Source of the DNA: Chrysomallon squamiferum | Taxonomy: Eukaryota > Mollusca > Gastropoda > Neomphalida > Peltospiridae | NCBI GenBank assembly: GCA_012295275.1 | Contig: CM022676.1 | Coordinates: forward strand, 8,006,736-8,070,735 | Direction: 5' to 3' | Length of the DNA stretch: 64,000 bases | Shown here: piece after piece, positions 59,038-64,000 of the stretch | Numbering within the stretch: position 1 is the stretch's first letter | Layout: each line of letters starts with the position of its first letter | Translations under genes and position numbers: made by a program | The notes under the pieces: model-generated | Seen by the model: the letters and a program-made list of their open reading frames with translations, nothing else | What the model was told of the DNA's origin: nothing | Database searches by the model: none

Positions 59038-62000
59038 TAATATAAAATGCTAAGCAACTCACACGTGTAAGTAGTTTGGTACTTGAGATAGTCATAGTTT
59101 GCATTGATTTTATATTTGTTCAGCTGAGTGATGTCCTCAAATCTACGAGCTCGCAATTCGAGACTTCCGACCCAGGAAGACGTGTTCTGTTCAAACTTTG
59201 TAATCCAATTTGTCATATTAGTCTCGATAAACCGAATCTTATCCATTGTCTTATTCGTGCTATTCGCTAGGTCTGTAACAGCGGAGTCTAATTTGTGTGT
59301 TGTAGTTTCAAGTGTTTCCAGTTTCAAATCCGACCGTTTCATTTTCGTTTCAAATTTTTTCATTTCAATTTCAGTTTTCAAAACTTTTCCTTCATTTTCT
59401 TTCCTTTTGGTTTCAAACTCATGCATTTTACTTTCGATTTCTTGGGTTTTAGTTTCAAAATCATGGATTCTATTTTCTGTGTTTTCGACTTTTCTTTCAA
59501 TTTCTTTTGTTTTATTTTCAAAATCTTGGAATTTGTTTTTACTGATTTCCATTTTACTTTCAATTTCTTTCGTTTTAGTTTCAAAATCTTGCATTTTATT
59601 TTCAGTGTTTTCCATTTTACTTTCAATATCTTGCGTTTTAGTTTCAAAATCTTGGAATTTGTTTTCACTGATTTCCATTTTACTTTCAATTTCTTTCGTT
59701 TTAGTTCCAAAATCTTGCAATTTATTTTCAATGTTCAACACTTTTCTTTCAATTTCTTGCGTTTTGTTTTCAAAATCTTTCATTTTATTTTCAGTTTTTT
59801 CCATTTTACTTTCAATATCTTGCGTTTTAGTTTCAAAGTCTTGAAATTTGTTTTCAGTGTTTTCCATTTTACTTTCAATTTCTTTCGTTTTAGTTTCAAA
59901 ATCTTGCATTTTATTTTCAGTGTTTTCCATTTTACTTTCAATATCTTGCGTTTTAGTTTCAAAATCTTGGAATTTGTTTTCACTGATTTCCATTTTACTT
60001 TCAATTTCTTTCGTTTTAGTTTCAAAATCTTGCATTTTATTTTCAGTGTTTTCCCTTTTACTTTCAATTTCTTGCGTTTTAGTTTCAAAATCTTGGAATT
60101 TGTTTTCACTGATTTCCATTTTACTTTCAATTTCTTTCGTTTTAGTTTCAAAATCTTGCAATTTATTTTCAGTGTTTAGCACTTTTCTTTCAATTTCTTG
60201 CGTTTTGTTTTCAAAATCTTTCATTTTATTTTCAGTTTTTTCCATTTTATTTTCAATATCTTTCGTTTTAGTTTCAAAATCTTGCATTTTATTTTTAGTG
60301 TTTTCCATTTTACTTTCAATATCTTGCGTTTTAGTTTCAAAATCTTGGAATTTGTTTTCACTGATTTCCATATTACTTACAATTTCTTTCGTTTTAGTTT
60401 CAAAATCTTGCAATTTATTTTCAGTGTTTTGCACTTTTCTTTCAATTTCTTGCGTTTTGTTTTCAAAATCTTTCATTTTATTTTCAGTTTTTTCAATTTT
60501 ACTTTCAATTTCTTGTGTTTTAGTTTCAAAAAATGTTCGCAACTTATTTTCAGTGTTTTCCAGTTTACTTTCAGTTTCTTGAATGTTATTATCAGGGTTT
60601 TTCAGTTTTCTTTCTATTTCTTGAGTCTTACCTTTTCATTAAAAAAAGAAAGAAAAAGAAATAATAATTAAAAAGAAAAAAAGAAAAATCTTTAACATCA
60701 TTAAAATGAAAGTAACAAAAATAGTAAGAATAATAATAAAAACGGTATTATCAGTTGTAATAATATTAATGTTAAGTATAATAATAATATTAATATTAAT
60801 AAAATATAAAGAGCAACAACGATACATATAACAAATAAAAATAATAAAATAAAAGCAAAAAATCCCCATAAAATTGAAAAATAATGATAACAAAAAATAA
60901 TATCAAACAGAAAAAAGAAAGCATATAAAATAATAAACGAAAAAACAAGAAAATAAAAGAATAAAAAGATAAATAATAATAATAATAACGATTGTAATAT
61001 TAACAACGATACTAATAATAGTAGTATAGTAATAACAACAACAGAAGCAACAGTATTATTATTATTATTTCTGTAATTCTAATATATATATAAACTCCTG
61101 TAATATTAGTAATTATGTTGATAAACTCCTGTAATATTATTAATTATAGAACTCTAAGAAGTATATTATTGATTTATTATTTGACAAAGCCTGACACTGA
61201 TCAAGTCAAAACAATGTCATTTATAGGTAAGTTTAGCACGTTTTATTTTTTCATAATTATCTATTTTTGGTATATTGTTTTGACTTGATCAGTGTCAGGT
61301 TTTGTCAAATAAATAAAACAATAATATACTGCTTAGAGTTATATAATTACTAATATTACAGGAGTTTATCAAGATAAATCTATTTCTAAACATTTAAGCA
61401 CTACCATAGAGACACATTTAAATAACAAGAAATGACAATTATGTTTAAATATATAAAAATACATCTAAATAAATAAATAAATAAAACGAATTAAATAAAT
61501 GAATAAGTAAAACGAATTAGATAGATAAATAAAGTAATCAATAAATAAAATAGTTACATTGCTTCAACAAGTTTATCGAGCAGTCTCGAATGTATTCTCG
61601 TTTTCCTTGGCCACATAAATCTGTCACTGCGTCTGTAATTCCGTCCATCTCTCGTATTGTCAAGTAATCTAGTGCCACAACGGAACAATCACGTATCATT
61701 GAAAAAACTATCCTGCAAATAGTCAAGTGAAAACAATATCACGAGCGGAATCTAAAGTGTAGTACATGTGTGTATATGTGTATGTGTATATGTACGTGTG
61801 TGTGTGTGTAGGTGTGTGTGTTCAGGTTTTACAAAGAAATATGTGTCTGTTTTCGTCAACAATTGTGTTATGTGTGTATGTGTACAGCGTGTAAAATACA
61901 CTGTACTTTATCTTCCTGTATGAGTTTTCTCCCTTGAACTGTAACTCTTCCTTCGTCATCGTGGTTCCCTTTAGTTGAAAATCTTCGTCGGTTTCGGCTG

Positions 62001-62532
62001 CTTGTTAGACTGCTTAGTGATATCTCTTTACATATATATAAATATACGTCTTTATAATACACAAACGCTATATTATAAAATAAATAAGACTCTAGATTTA
62101 ACATCAAGTCATCTGAACTAACTTAATGTTTCAAACCGTACCTACAAGTGACACAGTTAACCGTTATCGCGAACTCATACGTGGGGATTTCCCCGTATTC
62201 AGTAGTCCATAACGGTTGTTCTGGGAAACCTGTTAATCTCGGACTAGAATTCCTAATAGATCTGTAAAATCAATATTCAGGCATTTATATTAAAACTTTA
62301 TGTTATAAGAAGTAACTATCACTATAGACGTAAAATAAAATAAAATAAAATGAAAAATACTAGATTAACAAAAACTGGAATTCCCCATCAATTACAAAGT
62401 GAGCTCAGGTGAGGTATGTGACATACCTGTTGAGGTGAAAGTTCACTTGAACGAGCTGATTCGTGTCCTTACTCTAGCGGAGTATTACATTCCAGTAAAA
62501 ACAAATATTGCGTCGTAGACTAGACACCCCCT

Positions 62533-62577
<45 letters not shown>

Positions 62578-62684
62578 CTATACAACACTAAGGGATATTT
62601 TTTGCCTGCCATCCAAATATTTATCGTTTATATACGTACAAACGTAAGATTCAAATATTTGGGATAATGGGGTGTTATGTATTT

Positions 62685-62774
<90 letters not shown>

Positions 62775-63001
62775 TGTATCGTTGCTGGTGCTGTTGTTGT
62801 TGCCGTTGTTACTGTTATTCTTTTTTTTATTTTACTGTTATTATCATTATTAGTATACTTGTTGTTGCTGCTGTCCTTGGTATTCTCGTTATATTTGTTG
62901 CTGTTATTATTATTAGGTATACAAACCGTCGAATCAGTATATATATCAGTACATATGTATTAAATATCTGAGTTTCTGTATGAATACAAATATATATGCG
63001 T

Positions 63002-63046
<45 letters not shown>

Positions 63047-63691
63047 TTGAGGTGTTTGGGTGTCTGTCTATCTATTTTATATATATAGAAACTCGAACAG
63101 CAACAGATTATCAATATAGCTCATGATATCAACTCATATATTTATGCAATTTGAAATATTATGTAAGACAGCAAGGTTTAAAAATGTAATTTATAGCTAC
63201 AATTTTAAAATGTAAATTCCTGTAAATATTTTTTGAAAAGAAATACTCGGCATGGTTTAGGAGATAGTGAGATACATCGGGACATCTTGTTAACCCATTC
63301 CAACCACTGTTTCACATCCTGTGCATCAAAGATCATGGTATGTGCTTTAGTCTCTGTGAAAAGGTACAAAGATATATTCCTAATAACTCCTCTTTCTCTT
63401 AGTTTCTTTTTAAAAATATATACTTGATATTATTTAAATTTTTGTATCAAAAAATGTACTGAAAAGCTAAAAATAAATAAATAAATAAAAAGTAAAAAGT
63501 AAATAAGACTAGAAATAATATTTAACTTTCAGTGCCCAAATGATATTTAGCATATTATAGCCAGTACTTGAAAATGTATTATTAAAAATAATATATATAT
63601 ATATTATTGACATGAACTTTTTGAAGATAAAAACAACAGAATACAAATCAGCTGACTTACAATAATACTGTTTGGACAAAAGTCGATTAGC
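56480..63691 (-). CDS. Coiled-coil transmembrane protein with unrecognised cytoplasmic domain (5' end missing)
   Basis: Exons on the minus strand: possible 63691-63661, then 62473-62427, 62261-62142, 61712-61558, 60631-59063 (coiled coil), 58881-58757 (transmembrane), 58496-58178 and 56685-56480 (TAG stop). From 62473 on all phases join without a break (847 codons including the stop). The N-terminal part has Cys residues (NCVTC, RDC, DLC, RDC). The coiled coil is about 520 residues of 21-residue repeats. The helix is HTLLVVIAFVWLIGISWFL. The C-terminal domain has strand-like VCVVGFHAE, KVYVVFVDF and DVILVYSGDVGS separated by helices, an alpha/beta pattern I cannot assign. I infer a type I membrane protein with a rod-like ectodomain. 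No start or signal peptide was found. Confidence 0.7.
57216..58104. mobile_element. Tigger/pogo-like non-autonomous DNA transposon, 889 bp
   Basis: Left end CAGTATTCCCTCGCTATTCG, then CGGGGGTTACGTTC; right end is its imperfect inverse (GCGAATAGGTGAGGGTATACTG), both flanked by TA (57214-57215 and 58105-58106). A CAGT...CCCTC...GGGGGTT end and a TA duplication are typical of Tigger/pogo elements (family knowledge). GCGAATA motifs recur inside both ends. No transposase frame. It sits in the last intron of the coiled-coil gene. Confidence 0.75.
58178..58496 (-). CDS. Cytoplasmic domain exon, part 1
   Basis: DTSEHSSMTRKPKWRPRQ, then NKVCVVGFHAETEEKHRQRI, HYHSDLESIPCTKVYVVFVD and DLKVKTVRHLWNLGG. 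Alternating hydrophobic strands and charged helices. Acceptor CTTACAG, donor GGAG|GTGTGA. Confidence 0.7.
58757..58881 (-). CDS. Transmembrane exon of the coiled-coil gene
   Basis: Acceptor ATATTTCAG; SGHTLLVVIAFVWLIGISWF then LKSVTLKNETKYSILKEKR; donor TGTG|GTAAAT, phase 0. Confidence 0.7.
58956..59034. repeat. (CT)n microsatellite
   Basis: Pure CT, in the intron between the coiled-coil and transmembrane exons. Confidence 0.95.
59063..60631 (-). CDS. Coiled-coil exon of 21-residue repeats
   Basis: 1569 bp, one exon. Units such as KTQEIESKMENTENKMQDFE repeat with a 21-residue (three-heptad, 63-bp) period about twenty times, then a non-repetitive part (LDSAVTDLANSTNKTMDKIR) before the membrane. 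Acceptor TTTTTTTAATGAAAAG, donor ACGT|GTGAGT. Long open frames on the plus strand here are shadows of the repeat. Confidence 0.75.
61118..61372. mobile_element. Fold-back element: 100-bp inverted repeat around a 53-bp loop
   Basis: Left arm TTGATAAACTCCTGTAATAT through TTTGACAAAGCCTGACACTG and ATCAAGTCAAAACAATGT. The right arm is its near-perfect inverse, ending ATATTACAGGAGTTTATCAA. A partial direct copy of the arm end lies at 61092-61117. In an intron of the coiled-coil gene. Confidence 0.8.
61558..61712 (-). CDS. Ectodomain exon of the coiled-coil gene
   Basis: IVFSMIRDCSVVALDYLTIR, GITDAVTDLCGQGKREYIRD, CSINLLKQ; enters in phase 2, leaves in phase 1, donor CAAT|GTAACT. Domain not recognised. 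Confidence 0.55.
62142..62261 (-). CDS. Ectodomain exon of the coiled-coil gene
   Basis: SIRNSSPRLTGFPEQPLWTT, then EYGEIPTYEFAITVNCVTC; 120 bp, phases 2 to 2, acceptor TTTTACAG, donor GTAG|GTACGG. Confidence 0.55.
62427..62473 (-). CDS. Small ectodomain exon
   Basis: SKDTNQLVQVNFHLNR; donor ACAG|GTATGT; phase fits the next exon. The start after CGCTAG is less certain. Confidence 0.45.
62525..62572. repeat. (CA)n microsatellite
   Basis: Near-pure CA after CCCCCTC. Confidence 0.9.
62692..62775. repeat. (CT)n microsatellite
   Basis: Near-pure CT; overlapping Ser/Leu frames are artefacts. Confidence 0.95.
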
Positions 63692-63919
63692 CTGAATTTT
63701 ATTTTCTGACCTAAGACCAAAACTAATCTAGCAGTGAGTCACTGTCAAAATAAACAATCAGCCTATTTTACAGATAAATGTCACAGGTAATCTGTTATCT
63801 GCATGTGTGTATTAATAAAACCTATACCACAGTAAAGCATAGCTCTGTCCAGACAAGCTGAGGACTGTATCAGCAGACACGTTGTTGTCGTAATCTCGTT
63901 GCTGTTGTTATTATCACTG

Positions 63920-63965
<46 letters not shown>

Positions 63966-64000
63966 CATCATCAATGAGTATGCACGACAGTGAAATTGCT
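62780..64000. other. Right edge; no gene recognised except one possible small exon
   Basis: GTT/TTA-rich to 62925, (GT)n at 63008-63044, then AT-rich sequence; (TTA)n at 63921-63965. A possible 31-bp minus-strand exon at 63691-63661 (LIDFCPNSII) has good splice sites and the right phase for the coiled-coil gene. The upstream exons of that gene were not found. Confidence 0.4.

Noticed and set aside
59128-60671. Long plus-strand open frames rich in Phe/Ser/Leu/Ile
   Set aside because: They are antisense shadows of the minus-strand coiled-coil repeat; 63-bp periodicity keeps stops away in several frames at once.
61868-62107. Minus-strand frame EISLSSLTSSRNRRRFSTKG
   Set aside because: Phases do not fit between the flanking exons of the coiled-coil gene, which join directly without it.

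Overview
This window is eukaryotic nuclear DNA from an invertebrate, most likely a lophotrochozoan and probably a mollusc. The evidence is AT-rich sequence with many introns, GT-AG splice sites, very dense microsatellites ((CT)n, (CA)n, (TATC)n, (TTA)n, (TAC)n), small transposon relics, and no bacterial-style operons. The species assignment is inference. No rRNA, tRNA or CRISPR array was seen. Most coding sequence lies in short exons (31 to 360 bp). I assembled them by hand from splice sites and reading phase; coordinates should be good to about a base where phase closes.

From 1 to 44 kb lies a multicopy cluster of immunoglobulin-superfamily receptor genes on both strands. The shared plan is: signal-peptide exon (MSYK/MSCT type), V-like Ig exon of about 309 bp, Ig exon of about 261 bp with a C-x3-C-x3-C signature, one transmembrane exon, two tiny tail exons (31 and 47 bp), then tail exons. 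Nearly all junctions are phase 1. Copy A (minus, 8737-3491) is complete and has a tail without tyrosine. Copy B (minus, 12749-10805) joins a signal peptide and Ig exon to a decayed tyrosine-rich region with a SAM domain. Copy C (plus, 15991-28469) has four Ig exons and a tandem array of eight tail exons, mostly 105 bp. Four of these carry perfect ITAM motifs (YxxL-x8-YxxL) and one more fits with I for L (YCSI-x8-YDVL). Copy D (minus, 36434-32010) is frameshifted in its Ig exons but keeps a clean tail with one YEVI. Copy E (minus, 43920-38269) has one Ig domain and two ITAM-derived exons that have lost a tyrosine or gained a stop. The ITAM exon array in copy C is the most striking feature.

From 45.8 to 50.8 kb a minus-strand gene encodes a secreted protein made of a signal peptide and ten tandem, one-exon-each, six-cysteine His-rich modules with a cystine-knot-like spacing. 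At 52.0-53.9 kb a plus-strand gene encodes a small secreted single-Ig protein, a divergent relative of the cluster. From 56.5 to beyond 62.5 kb a minus-strand gene encodes a Cys-containing segment, a 520-residue coiled coil made of 21-residue repeats, one transmembrane helix and an unrecognised alpha/beta-looking cytoplasmic domain; its 5' end was not found.

Mobile elements include a Tc1/mariner transposase relic, a Tigger/pogo-like non-autonomous element with TA duplications, a short inverted-repeat element, a fold-back hairpin, and a dispersed SINE-like sequence. Several sit in introns of one paralogue and are absent from the matching intron of another, so they can help date the duplications.
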